Of a stretch of DNA of 64,000 nt, positions 1 to 12,100 are shown piece by piece. The notes beneath the pieces are model-generated. The model did no database searches and was not told the DNA's origin. It saw nothing but the letters and a program-made list of their open reading frames with translations. The stretch's first letter is position 1; the number at the start of each line of letters is the position of its first letter. A program made the translations under genes and the position numbers. The DNA comes from Phytoseiulus persimilis (lineage: Eukaryota > Arthropoda > Arachnida > Mesostigmata > Phytoseiidae), in NCBI GenBank assembly GCA_037576195.1, contig CM075102.1, forward strand, positions 11,780,001 to 11,844,000. The letters run 5' to 3'.

Positions 1-119
1 AGCACTTCTCCAGACTCGGAGAAGTATGGTGAAGATCGATCCCGGAATCACGTCTATGGGCCCCGGTCCTCCACAGACCTTGTGTGCGTGTCATCCTTCC
101 ACCTCGTGCTTGAGTACAT

Positions 120-480
120 CATAAATGATAATAGTCATCATAATCATGAAAACAATCACAACTTGTTTATGATCATCTTTATCAGTCATGATGATCATTA
201 TAAGGTGCCGAGAATCGGAAGAATCTCGCAATATGGATGATAATGATCATCGGGAGATGCTCACGAGATGGATGATAATAATCATCATAATCATCAGGAC
301 AATCATAACTTGATTATGGTTATGATTATCAATCATGATGATCATTATGAGGTGCCGAGAATCGGAAGAATCTCACAAGATGGATGATAATAATCATCAT
401 AACCAGGAAAACAATCATAACTCGATTATGATTATCAATAATAATCATCATTATGATGTGCCGAGAATCTCACAAGACGG
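120..480. repeat. AT-rich minisatellite, three diverged copies
   Basis: Three diverged copies of one unit lie in tandem. Each has an ATGATNATNATCATCAT-type part followed by the marker GTGCCGAGAATC, seen at 205, 352 and 458. The spacings are 147 and 106 bases; the longer one carries an extra block containing GATGATAATGATCATCGGGAG. The ATGAT/ATCAT parts are nearly self-complementary, so single strands could form hairpins. No coding function is suggested. Confidence 0.8.
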
Positions 481-1747
481 AAACACAGCCGTTCCGCGTT
501 AGGCTAAGAATTCACTGTTTGCCGCAGTGATGAGGAAAGCTCAATCACGGACAGCCATCCGGGAGCTCTTGGATGGTCCACAACCGGTCAGGGAGAGCCA
601 ACATGTCTGGTCGAGGAGCTTGGACAGAATACTACAACTGTCTGCTGTGACTCGAATCAAAGTCGGGCTTCATATGACTTGGGGTGGGAATTTCCGAGGC
701 ATCGATTCTACGTTGCTTGGTACATAGCTCATGAACCTAGCGCCTGGAACCACTTCCCATCGATTCTGTCAACTGATTATCGGCGTTCGTATGCTCCCTG
801 ACTGGGAGTCTTACCGATTCTCTCCCGATCATTCCAGAGGCGCCTGCCTGTTCAGAAACCCCTTTGTATCCAAGTTTTAATTCGCGAGTTTCTGAGAGCC
901 ATCTTCGGAGGATTAGTCACGATATCTGCGCGATTTCTAAGCGCGGTTGTGTCTTCGGGAGTGGCTTCAAGGAACGACACGGATTACGGCCCCGTGTTCG
1001 GCTTGCCAAGCCGAATCGGTGGCATGTGCGGTGAGAGCATCGAGCGTCGCGTCGTGACCGTATCAACACATGTCATCTTCCAAGCGCAGTTTGGGAACAT
1101 CCGCTCCAATCCGTTCGTGTTCTCGATCATCGTATCCAGAGCTTCGTTGCATCGCATCAACGTGAGCACCCACAGAGATTTGCGTCAATCAATTGAATCA
1201 ATCAATATGGGGGGGGGACCCTATCGTCTTGTAATTATCCTGGATAGATGGAACTGAGTTCTCAGAGGACATCTTACCCGACGGTAGATTTCGCCGATCG
1301 AAGGTTGAAGAAGATGCAGGATGAGATTGTTGCCAAAGACGCTTCAACATGAACATGAATGGAGCAGATTGCACGTCCAATGTTAAGACAACCCTTGGGC
1401 GGATATTTTGACCGAGCATCTCAGCTGCTAGTTGGAGATCCGTCGAATCACAGGACGACGCATATCGGCCCTCCGCCAGGCTCGTTCTTGGAACCGAGAA
1501 AAAATACGTCGAACTAGTCCGACTTCTTGTGACGGGGCCCATCGCGAAGAAAAGTGCCCGCCGGTTCGCTTAGTGCGAGCTCCGGAGCTCAGTTGTGCGT
1601 TCGAGCGATGCATTCGCATCGAAGAATGGTGTGTACGTCATGGGTTCTCCGTGTCTCCGTCCAAGTACAATGAAACCGTGCTGCCCCCGCCTCTAACCCT
1701 ATTCGACGCACTCTCCGCTCCTTGACGGCGTGATCGATCCCTTGCAG
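481..1747. other. Upstream region of the NDRG-like gene, no supported exon
   Basis: Only short overlapping open frames are visible on both strands, with no splice-flanked exon that I can defend. The first NDRG-like exon seen begins at a splice acceptor (TTGCAG ending at 1747) in phase 0, so a 5' coding or leader exon may lie here. I could not place it. A run of eight G occurs near 1206. Confidence 0.4.
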
Positions 1748-2880
1748 GTCGCGGACGAAAGGGACGCCGGATTCAATTTGGGACTCGGCCCATCCATCAA
1801 CGGCGCGAGTGGAGGAACGCCGCCAGGGAAGCGCCTGCCACCGACTCCCGGGATTCCACCAGGAGCGTGCATCGACGCGCTCCACACAAAGCTCATAGGT
1901 TACAAGCGCGGGCCGGTTCTGGTGACCGTTCACGACATTGGCCTTGACCCTCGAGCGAATTTCGAGCACTTCTTCAGCCAACCGTCCGCAGTACCAATCT
2001 TGAGAACCTACTCCATCCTGAACATCGCTATTTCGGAAAGCGCTAATATGGACGAGAATCCCTTTCCCACATCGGATGAGCTCTGCAAGGGGTTGATCGC
2101 AGTGCTTGACAAGTACCACGTCGAGATTTGCGTCGGGATCGGATACGGTTTCGGAGCCCACCTGCTCAGCATGTTGGCAATCGAGGTGCCGCTCCGCTGC
2201 GCTGGTCTGATTTTCTTTAACCATGTGTTCGACGGCGACAGTGGAGTGGATTCATTTCTGGCGCGGGCTATAACCTGCGCCAAAGAAGGCTTCGACCCGA
2301 TCGTCGAGTGTTTGCTCAGTTATCATGATGCGCCCACGAGACCCGACTTCGCAGAAGGACCGGCTTTCGTGAGGAAACTGATGGCCGCAGATCAGGCTTC
2401 CTTGGCAGGGTTGATTGAGGCCTGCCTGAATCGAGGCCAACTCCAGGTGGACAAACTACGGTGCCCACTTCTCTACGTCGTGGGCAAAGATTCATTTCAT
2501 GCAATGGACTCCCGGCAGATGCATGATTCACGGTGCATGAACGCCAGCGATCAACTTCAAGAAGTGCCGAACTGTACAATGCCACTCCTTGAGAGACCCG
2601 AGACGGTGAGTTTCCTGACGACTCATGGACCTTGAATTCCTTCGGTTTTCGAGCTGGTGCGTGGTGATCCATGGATGATGCCCGAACTCACAGACCCCGA
2701 CATGAACGAGAGATAAACTATTCATTGCCATCTTGCCTCCCCTTTCCACAGGTGTCGAATGCCGTCATCTCGTTCCTCCAAACCATCGGATATGTAGGAG
2801 GGGTGAGGGGAATTCTAGAGCTGATCTCCTGCAATGATTTTGCCGACGTATTGGCATCGAACAGGAGAGGAGGTTACTGA
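1748..2880 (+). CDS. NDRG-family (N-myc downstream-regulated) alpha/beta-hydrolase-fold protein, divergent; exons 1748-2605 and 2752-2880
   Basis: The protein resembles NDRG proteins, non-enzymatic members of the alpha/beta-hydrolase fold linked to differentiation and stress. Counting from the first exon codon, VLVTVHDIGLD (57-67) matches the family's first strand and loop. ICVGIGYGFGAHLL (about 127-140) matches the glycine-rich elbow, where NDRGs lack a catalytic nucleophile. KLRCPLLYVVGKDS matches the late strand before the C-terminal helices, and the second exon gives FLQTIGYV, like the family's FVQGMGY end. Exon 1 starts after TTGCAG in phase 0 and ends at GTGAGT (2606); exon 2 follows CCACAG. 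About 329 residues are visible, close to family length. The true start codon is not resolved: the ATG at 1730 lies upstream of the acceptor. The last exon may instead stop at the donor near 2800 (GTGAGG) and splice to 2887-2974. Confidence 0.78.
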
Positions 2881-2902
2881 ACAGGAAAACAGCAAGAGTA
2901 GA

Positions 2903-4512
2903 ATGATTGGCAGAACTCCTCGAGGCTGTCCGGTTATGCCGCGACTCGAACAGCTGAGCGGAACCTATTTGCAGGTGAGCTATATGATTGCGAGCGAGGG
3001 TGGGAGTTGATCCGGTTGTGAACAAGTTGCGAAGATGACATCTTGCAAGACCCCTGTTGTGATTCAGTCATCATATGATGTATCTCCAAGACGAAAGCTT
3101 TGTGTAAGTGCATTCATGGGGAAGAGTAATAAATTCGCCCCAGGCGAGACCCTGACGGTAGCACAAGCGAGGATCGATTGATAATTTGTATGAATAGCGC
3201 AGCTGACGGATGGTATCGACAAATGGTTGGCCTCGATTACTGATCACGCGAGAGCAAACATACTCAAACATTCCCGCTACCCATCCACGATCTCTCCGGA
3301 TTTCCGGGGAAAAATGGCGTATTCATGGGAGCGTTTCCGCCAAGAAACTCCATCGGAAAAGATCAAGGTCTACGAGCTGCGTGGTTCCAATCGAGTACGT
3401 TTCCAGGCGAGAATCAAGTGAGTTTCCGGATCGCGTTCAATGCGGCATGACTACACAGAATTGATCCAATCATTGGAACGATGTACTTTTCTACCCTTCC
3501 TCCAAAGCAAACTCCAAATAGTTATCTCCTAGAATCGAAATATACTCCTCGAGGAAAATGTTCATGCATCCATCCGCTATCGAACGCGTCGTTTCGGAGC
3601 TGCTGGTTCTGGCTGTCTGCCGCGAATCGGAGGCTCAGCGTGTCGCCAAAAACTTCCGTCGGGGGGACGTCACCAGAGGCAGCAAGGGAGGATTACAATT
3701 GAACAACAGGTGTCCGCGCTGCGACGCCTGCGTATTTGGTCCTTCCTCATGTGTCTCACTGTTGAAACCAAGTCCTCACGGCGAGGCGACTTCGAATGAT
3801 GGGACGAGTTTGAGAACTTGTAAGCGTAGACAGCGGCCTGCACACTACACGGAACTCTCGAAAGCCACTGTCGCAGATGTCCTGCGGAACATCACGCTTG
3901 TTAAAAGTTTGAGGGAGCTTCGTTGAGAGTGGTTATGATTTCATTGCGGAAACATCAATAGCAACATCCAGCAGTTTCAGGGATTAGACTCAGCCTGGAA
4001 GGAAAGACAAACCGCAACATGAAGATATAGAATAATGTTGAACACTCCCTGGTGGTCCCTGGTTTGAGCCTTCTTTTGGAGTTCAGAGCGTTGCCAAACC
4101 TCTTACGCTTGCGTCACTCCGGGAACCGATACGCCATCAACTGGCGACATACCGGGACGTCTGATGAGGTCGGGAACTTCTTCCCGAGTCCAGTCGGCGG
4201 ATTTTTGGAATTTTCACGAATACGATTCGTGACCAGGTTTTGAGGTACAGAATCCTCTACCGTTAAGCTCCTTGGGTTCCGCGGCACCTTCCCTTGCGGC
4301 GACATTTTCAAGTTCCAGCTCGTTGGTTCTTTGCCGGTGAGAGCGGGATACTAGTGAGAAAGGGTACTTTTCGTCAGATGGACACCCCTCCACACCGAGC
4401 GAACTCAGCTCGCAGCCCGCTGAAAATTGACGATCCCTATGATTTTGTGGAAGAAAACAAACCGCGAATTCTCGTGAATCCCCTTCCAAAACGAAACAGA
4501 GAACGGCTGTAG
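2903..4512 (+). CDS. Unrecognised spliced gene; exons 2903-2974, 3203-3417, 3533-about 3819, about 4309-4512
   Basis: Four open stretches join with matching phases. ATG 2903 to the GTGAGC donor at 2975 is phase 0. Exon 3203-3417 (LTDGIDKWLASITDHARA onward) ends phase 2 at GTGAGT. Exon 3 from 3533, after ATCTCCTAG, contains a helical stretch (HPSAIERVVSELLVLAV) and a CPRCDAC pair. A final open frame ends DFVEENKPRILVNPLPKR and stops at 4512. The third donor (GTAAGC at 3820) and the last acceptor (TTTTCAAG before 4309, or TTTTCGTCAG before 4379) are uncertain. I recognise no family. The model begins only 22 bases after the NDRG stop, and an alternative NDRG splice could run into it in the same frame, so it may be a separate gene or the 3' part of a longer NDRG transcript. 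Confidence 0.45.
3128..3133 (+). terminator. Possible poly(A) signal AATAAA for the NDRG-like gene
   Basis: A canonical AATAAA hexamer lies about 250 bases after the stop at 2880. It also falls inside the first intron of the next gene model, so if the two models form one transcript this site would be skipped. Confidence 0.35.
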
Positions 4513-6136
4513 TCTAATGAACAAATTTCATTGAGAAAAAAAAAAACCGAAATCCGCCCATTGGACTCGGAATAACAGCTTAGAGGAAAATGGTCGAAAA
4601 AAATTCCTGGATTCGATGGATGTAAAATGATTGATGCCTGCAGTCCTAGGCCGTGCCCGAAAGATACGAACTGAGTTGTCCCAGAAGTCCGTGTGTTCAA
4701 TCTCTACAAGTTTCAACTGAACCAGCACCGGTGTTGCTGTCAACTCTTCCGTTGTTTGCAGTTATGAGGTCTCTCTGAGCGACGATCATACTTCGACTCC
4801 CTCGTAGCTATCAACCTCCAGGGCGCGGCTTCTTCCCTCATGATGTAGGTTGTGAGTCTAGTGAGGAAGCATCAAGCTCCAATCCATTCGATAGGGACTG
4901 GAAGACCAGAGGATGCGTATCTGCTAAAAACGGAATGACACATATTAGGCTGAAGGAAAAGCGCGAATAATGTCAGTAGAACGACGAAACTCATCGGTGA
5001 GCGAACTGTTTGTGCGAGGGTGTTTCCTCTGAGGGAGGAAGCGGAATTCTCGAGGGATGACACACCGTCACAGCCAGATACTATAATAGCTACTCTCTGA
5101 GCGGCAGCTTCGACGACAGCTGATAGTTGGAGGCGGCGAGAAACACTGGAAGAAAGAAACGGTGACTCGCCGGGTCCTTCTGTGGGAAGTCGGATCCTCG
5201 AGATGGTAGCCTCATTTTTCTGCGAGTCGAGTCGTTGTTTTGCGGATGAGGAACTCCGCTCCAGAGTGTCCTAGATCATTCCGATCGTCCTCGATGAAAC
5301 GCTTTCAACTCCGTGAGCATGAGCTTGTGTCACGGAATCGTCATCGAATAGACCCGGCGAGAGTCAGGAATCCCTGCTCCGCTGAAATCCCTGCCACGAT
5401 CAGATGGTCGGGAAGAATCTTCAGATGAGACGGCCGCAAATGAGTTTGCCAGGCCTCACTTCGAAGAGACGCAGCCTGTCGGGAACACGCAACATACACA
5501 AGCGGTGGTTATGACTCAATGCTACATAAATCAAGCGTTGACCTTGGGCTCAGACTTCGGACTGCGTGCCTTTCAAGTGAGCTGGTCACTGCAGACCCGA
5601 GAGCCGTATGTGGGTCGTCATACCACTTGGATGATCCGAGTTTCTCTAATATTTAGAGCTGCGTTTGGGCTCGAATGATCGGGATTTCCGGGTCGGTTGT
5701 GACCCTCCAACATTCTGCTCCGGAAAATCTGAGGTATACCTTGTTCTTGCGTTTGTGCGTGAATCTCGCGATGCGTCAAGTCACCGGAATTCTGAGAATC
5801 GATGGATCCGTGAGGACGTCCCCCGTCGAATCCAAGCCTCGTTCACGATCGACTGGCTCTCAAGTTCAACCCTTCTCTATTATTAGCACGAAGCAAAACG
5901 AAAAACGTAGACATTTCCAGCAGTGGAGAAGCTTAGTCATACATTGGGCCTCCTCCCCCGCCGAGTCTAAACCCGTCGTGGCATTCGGCTGACACCAGTT
6001 AGCGAGCCTAGCGTCTCTCAAGTGCGGTCGCGCTCTGTCTCTGTCCTGTTGTTGCTGAACGTGAAAACGTGTCTCTCCAATCTGTTGTGACATTCATACG
6101 CTGCTCCTGGTCGCTGCCGTCACGCTCGACGTTAAA
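4513..6136. other. Intergenic region and likely promoter of the myosin rod gene
   Basis: No exon is supported. A CTCTAA-N3-TTAGAG inverted repeat at 5644-5658 contains an A/T core resembling a MEF2-type muscle site but with one extra base, so this is only suggestive. On the - strand, 4872-4994 could encode a 40-residue peptide with a hydrophobic start (see findings). The coding start of the next gene is at 6137. Confidence 0.35.
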
Positions 6137-9100
6137 ATGGAAGACACGGAAACAGTCACGCTGCCGGCTCCCGCGCCGCACACTGCGGGCGACACGTTGA
6201 CCGAGGGTTCTTTCTACCCCCTTCAGAAACACGAAGAGTACGTGGCTCCGAATTACTCGCTATCTCAGGAATCAAAACAGCTCGTTCGAGAGCTGCAGCA
6301 GCCGGCTTTCGCGTCCAACCCGACCATGGTTCACATGTTCTACAACGTGAGTATGAAACCAGTCTCGATCGAAGATGAGCAGTCGGCGCGCCGGTATTTT
6401 TCTCGATCAGCCAGCGTCGGCGACTGCATGGCCTACTATCCGACTCGCTGCACAACCCGCCCGGGAGGCTTCGTCGAAACTTCCGTAGACCGAGATCATC
6501 GATCATCAGCTGTTGTGTCGTCACCCCTTCGCGAACGTGGGGAAAGGAAGAAGACGGGACCTTCGTCGGTAACCTCGGTTCTCGTCCAGATTTTTCGCTA
6601 AGTGATGGTCGCGCCAACGGGGGGAGAGAATACCAAACGGATCGATCTTTCGATACGAACGGAGTCGTTGGGTGGATGGAAGAGTAGACGTAGACGGGAT
6701 CCGTCCGTGTAACGTCGGAACCGTTGCTCGGAATGGTCGCTTGCTAAAGCGGGGAGTCTTCGATCCATTCGGCCGTCAAGGAATCAATCGCCCATGGACG
6801 TATTGGAGATCGATTCCCTATGATCAGAAATATGCCGATGGATTTCCTATGTGCTGGCACGGTTACGATTACGGAAGCCAATATCGGCATTCTCGAGGAG
6901 GAGCTTCCCGTTCGACCGTGTCTCGCACCTTCACTAGACGATCTGAATCGGGAGAAACGAAACTCCGACTCTGTGTCCGTTTCGTACGAAAAAGAGGGAA
7001 AAAGTGGCCCAGTTCGTGGTTTCCTCCAGAACGGGGAAGGACAGAGAACGGACTATGAGTGTTGACCCACGAGATCAGTCACACTTTCGATGTGTCGGTC
7101 GTCGTGTCCTTCGTTACCGACGTTGTCGGCCGAGTGGCCGCTTGGTGGCTGGCCAGCAACCATATCGGGCCAAAACATAAAAGCTCTCGTTTGCGTGGGC
7201 GAGCCGTGCATCCATTACAGCGACCAGCGTGGCCACCGCCGCTAGAAGCAACGCTCGTCTTAAATTCAGATAAGCGTTCTCTGCTCTGAGACAGATGGGC
7301 CGGAACGGAATCTGAGATTCGGGTCTACTTGGAAAACTCAGAAATATGTGCATAGCCTTGAAGCTGTCGGCGGAGCAGGATATTCTGCCTCGATCAAGCT
7401 CGGCTATGACGTCAACTTCGTCATCCTCATATCGTTTGGTTCTTCTCTTCGTCCGTGCTGGGTATATGCACCTGACGAATCCTCGCAGACTTCCCCACTG
7501 GAGCGCTATCCGTAGCCACAGACATCGCATCGCATGCTTGAGATACGCACAGCATTCGATGTGCCGGGAGGTTTACATGATGGTGAAGTTTAGAGGAACG
7601 AAATGTGAGAGAAGTTGCTCGATGGGAAAGTTCCCCATTCCGCTCTACTGCAGAGAATCTCCACGAAATTCTCGCATCGGGGAGACGGAGCGCTCGACGG
7701 TCTTTGCGATCGGCTTGAGCGACGACGCAGCAGCTGCACGAGCGGGAAAAAATAGGAAATTATCGCATCAAGAGCCGCAGAAAAACTTTCTTGATTTCTT
7801 GCTTCTAATTCATGTCACCAATGTACTCGCGTGAAATTTCCCCGCAGGTTTCGATTTCGCAATCATACTCATCCGATCTAACGCAGATGTTCAACTACAG
7901 CAACGCCTGGAAGCAGTCGAAGCCGAAGCTAAATCCGAACGCCAAGGTCGCGCTCAAGCTGAAAGACGACAGGCGGAGCTTCGTAGAGATGTTGCAGCTG
8001 TAGAGAACCGTCTCGTGGAAGCTGAACGCAACGAGAAATCTCTTCAAGTAGGTTTCGCGCACTTCCCCCTCCTCAATCATGCGTCATCACATCCCGTTTT
8101 CGCAGGAAGCATTCATGGGAAGGGTTTTTTGAGGGACATCTTTTTGAGCTTGCGACGCGCATGTTCAAGCATCGGTAACTTTCATTCGTACAGGAAGTCC
8201 TCAAACGGAAAGAAAACGAGCTGCTCAAGACCAGGAAAGATCTCGAAGAAATAAATCAACAGTTCGAGCAGAGCACGTCTGCACTGCGGAGAAAACACCA
8301 CGAAGAAACCCACGACCTCACAGACCAAATCGAACAGCTCAATCGACAAAAAGCCAAGTGAGTTTCCCTTATTCTCATCGCTTCCTTCTTTCGAGCGGCA
8401 ATCAATAGCCGAAAGTCATACCATGCCGTTCTCGACTCACATCGAGTCCCGAAATAATTCTCTCCGACCAAGACGCAAACGAGTATTTCCTCTGTTGCAG
8501 GATAGAGAAAGAGAAGTCAGGGCTCGCGTCCGAAGTAACAAATTTGACTCAGTTGTTGGATCATCATACGAAGCAGCAAGTGAGTAGAGAGTATCCACGG
8601 GGCTCGTTTATCTTGTTGTCTGAGTCGGCGCCTTCGCTCAGGGCGGTTCACAACTAGCACGTGAGAGCACGTACTTATCGGCGAGCTTGTCCAGGACCTG
8701 ACCCAGACTTCATGGCTGTGCACCGAGGAGCGTTGCAGGCCTTGCCTTCGGCTCAAGCAACTTTAGTTCCCCGAGACCAACCAGGCCCTAAGGCATTTTG
8801 TTCGTGGAACTAGCTCCGCAAGTTTTCCTCTGTCTCTAGCAGACAAACAGCTGTTGGGAGCTGATATCAAGGAAGGGGATTTCGAAAGGAGCAACCGGAC
8901 CGTTATCTCGGTGGGAGGACCTGAGCGGGGTTCGTGCGAAGACACGTCTATCTTGAGGATCTGTGGAGGAGGTCAGGAGCCGAGTGCGCCTGGCCATCGC
9001 GCTGGGAGCTCCGTCGTGGCTCACTACTCATTCGCAATAACCCAATTGTTGGCGTCGAGAGTGGAAACTTCCGTCTCGTTGCGGAGTCCCCTTCTACTTT

Positions 9101-12100
9101 TTCCCATACACGTGAAGTGGCTGCTCATCAAAGCTTTGATCGTTTCATCACAGTACAGTCTCGAAATCTGTCATCTGAGTCGACGTTCGCGCCGAGCACA
9201 TCCTAATCGGATTCTGACAGTGGTGCGGCTCCTTCTCCTGAGCTCGTTTCTCCCGTGTAGATCTCCTTGGAGAAAAACTCGAGCCATCAAACATGAATGG
9301 CATCCCCGAAAGTTGTCCGCTCCAGGGACTTGACAAGCGACATCATCGAGAAGCGTCACAGACGACTTGCAGCCTGGACGTCGTTAATAATCGCTAATGG
9401 AGGGTGGTTGTAGCGTCTGGGACTAAATGAGGTAGGCCCTCGCTGAAACTCCTGAGCACCGTCGAAGCCTACAAATTGTTGGGGAATCTGGACGGACAGA
9501 GTCCGACACATGGCCCGATGATTTGACATGCCGCAAAGGATTCGGTCCGAAGAGAGAGTGGGAGCCCAAGTGGGGTTCTGCCTCGTGCCATGATGTTGTC
9601 TGGAATCGGTTGTTATCGAGGTTTTCTTCGGAGGAATCGAGTAGAACCTCGGCAAGACGGCGCTGAATTTTTGTGCCTTTCGCATTCTCAAGGTCATCGC
9701 GGTAGCAATGGCGCCCGTGAGCTGAGCGAATCGAGCAATCAGAATGAATGAAAACACTTCGTCCGCTACAGGCTCAACTTGAACGTCAGGTGAAGTCACT
9801 CAGCCAGCAGAACAATGACATACAGCTGCGCTTGGATGAAGCCAATCGAGTAGTCAACGATCTGAACACGTCGAAGCAGAAACTCGCTCATGCCAAGGCC
9901 GAACTGGAGGAGCGTCTCACGAAGGTGAGTGCTTTTCACGCGGACCTTGGTCGCAGGAACCTGGATAGGGTCTGAGGACTCACTCGAAGGATTCCCTCTT
10001 TCCAGAGTGAACATACGTGCGGTGAGCTGAGCAAGGCGAAAAGCGCTCTAGCTTGCGAGGCGGAAGATGCGAAGAGGAGGGCTGACCAGGAAGGCAGGGT
10101 GAAGACTCATTTCGTTTCCTTTCTGCGTAATTTATCTCACAGTCAGGAGCACGGACCGCGAGGCGTGCAAACATAGATTCAACATGGTTTCCGGCATCGC
10201 TCTCCGAAGATCATGTTGCGATACAGAACAACCTCGATAACATCAATTTCTGTGATATCACACTCGATTACCTCAACCCTCGATTCTATCTACTCTTTCT
10301 GGGCGGAACAGTTGTAGTAATCCAGGTTGTACTGTATATCGGTGAATGACGGAGGTATGGCGGGCGCGGAGCGAGAAGGATTCAGCTCGCAAGTCCAGAG
10401 CGGAGTAGAACCGCCGAGCTCGGCCCGGTCGCGAGACGGGTCTATTAAAGCCCTTCAGTATACAAAATATCGCATTATAGGAGCGGGCAGCGGCCGAAGG
10501 GCGCCAGCGAGCCGCCGAGCATTCCATGCACAACATGCAAGCTTCGTTGGAGGAAGAAGAAATAGCCAGGCAGGATCTCCAGAGGCACCTCGCGAAAAGT
10601 CAAGAAGAACTCGAACATTGGAGGATAAAGTACAATGACCTGATCATCCACACGATACCTCCCTTGGAAGAGGAGAACAAGAAACTCGCCGTAAAACTCC
10701 ACGAAAGCGAGCAGATCGTTGAGCACCAGGATGCTAAGGTGAGACACGTCTCCTGAAGGAACGTAGGGAGTTGGATATTTTCTTGTTCCATCCGCGAAAC
10801 ACGGACGATCTTTTTGATTCTTGCATAACTGCCAAGGCCTCTTTCGATCTCTGGAGACTCTCCCGGAAGATCTCGAGATAAGATTGAGCCCCAGCTCTAA
10901 TCGCGCACGCTTTCGGGGAGGCAAGCAGTCCATACTGATGATGGACAACACGAAGCCCCGGAGGAGGGGCATTGCACCTCGCACCGCTGATGACGCCATG
11001 ACCGTTGGCGTGGGGGTCGCGGAAATACGGAAATATTTCCAGGGAGCTCGAGAACAGATTCAAGTCGGGGTTGGGGTTCTAGAAGACGGGGCTTTGAGAA
11101 CTCGGCGTGATTTTCCCTCGGATCGCTCATCGATCTCATGTTTCTCTGTGTGTGCTACGTGAGCCGTTCCTTCCCCTCCGTCTCCTACGATCTCCAGATG
11201 TTCGGATGAATCTAAGTTTTCAGCTCGCTCTGGGAAAAGAGCCAGAGCGCAGAGTCCGGGTTTGAGCTGTCTATGATGCCGTTTCAGATCTCAAACCTCG
11301 AGAAGGTTCGCTCGCAGCTGCAGCACGAGTTGGAAGACTGCAACACCCGCTGCGACAAACTGCGGAACGATTGTATCGCTTACGAAAAGAAACAGAAGGC
11401 GTTCGATAAGATCATCGCCGAATGGAAAGTCAAAGTTGAGGATCTCGCAGCGGAACTCGATGCTTCTCAGAAGGTGACTGTTGACGGAAGTCACTCTCCG
11501 TATTATCTCGTCGATGTGATTAGGAACAGACAACTATATCGCCATTGATTCGCTTCGTTCTGATGTTGGCAAAACGATTTCCAGGAATGCCGGAACTACT
11601 CTACGGAGCTCTTCAAAACTAAAGCAGCCTTCGACGAAGCGCTCGAGCACATGGAGGCTCTGAAACGCGAGAACAAGAATCTCCAGGATGAACTGAAGGA
11701 AGTTCTTGATCAGCTCGCTGAAGAGGCGCGAACCATTCAGTCGCTCCAAGCCGCCCGAAAGAAACTCGAGAACGAAAGAGACGACGCTCTGGCCGCTTGC
11801 GAAGAAGCAGAAACAACTATCGAGCAGCAGGAAAATAAGGTAAAGTCGTTCCTACGTCGATCGTATTGCACTTCGCAGCAAGGAAATCAGAGACGACGCT
11901 GGCAGACGGTTCCAGTCGAGCGTGAGGGGCCTCTTCGATATTCTGCCGTTCTCCCGACAGTCCGGTGCATGCAGAAAGCTCCGGCGATCGATAGTGTCTC
12001 GGAAAGGGAACATTGCTCGCCGCTAGCTGGGAATGGGCTCAGCTGTCCAATTCCCCGATATCCACCCTCGTTTGACGATGGCAAACCTGGATTCGTTTGA

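Noticed and set aside
8580-9771. Possible missing exon inside the largest intron of the rod gene
   Set aside because: The tail sequence on either side aligns to myosin heavy chain with no missing residues, so no exon is needed there.
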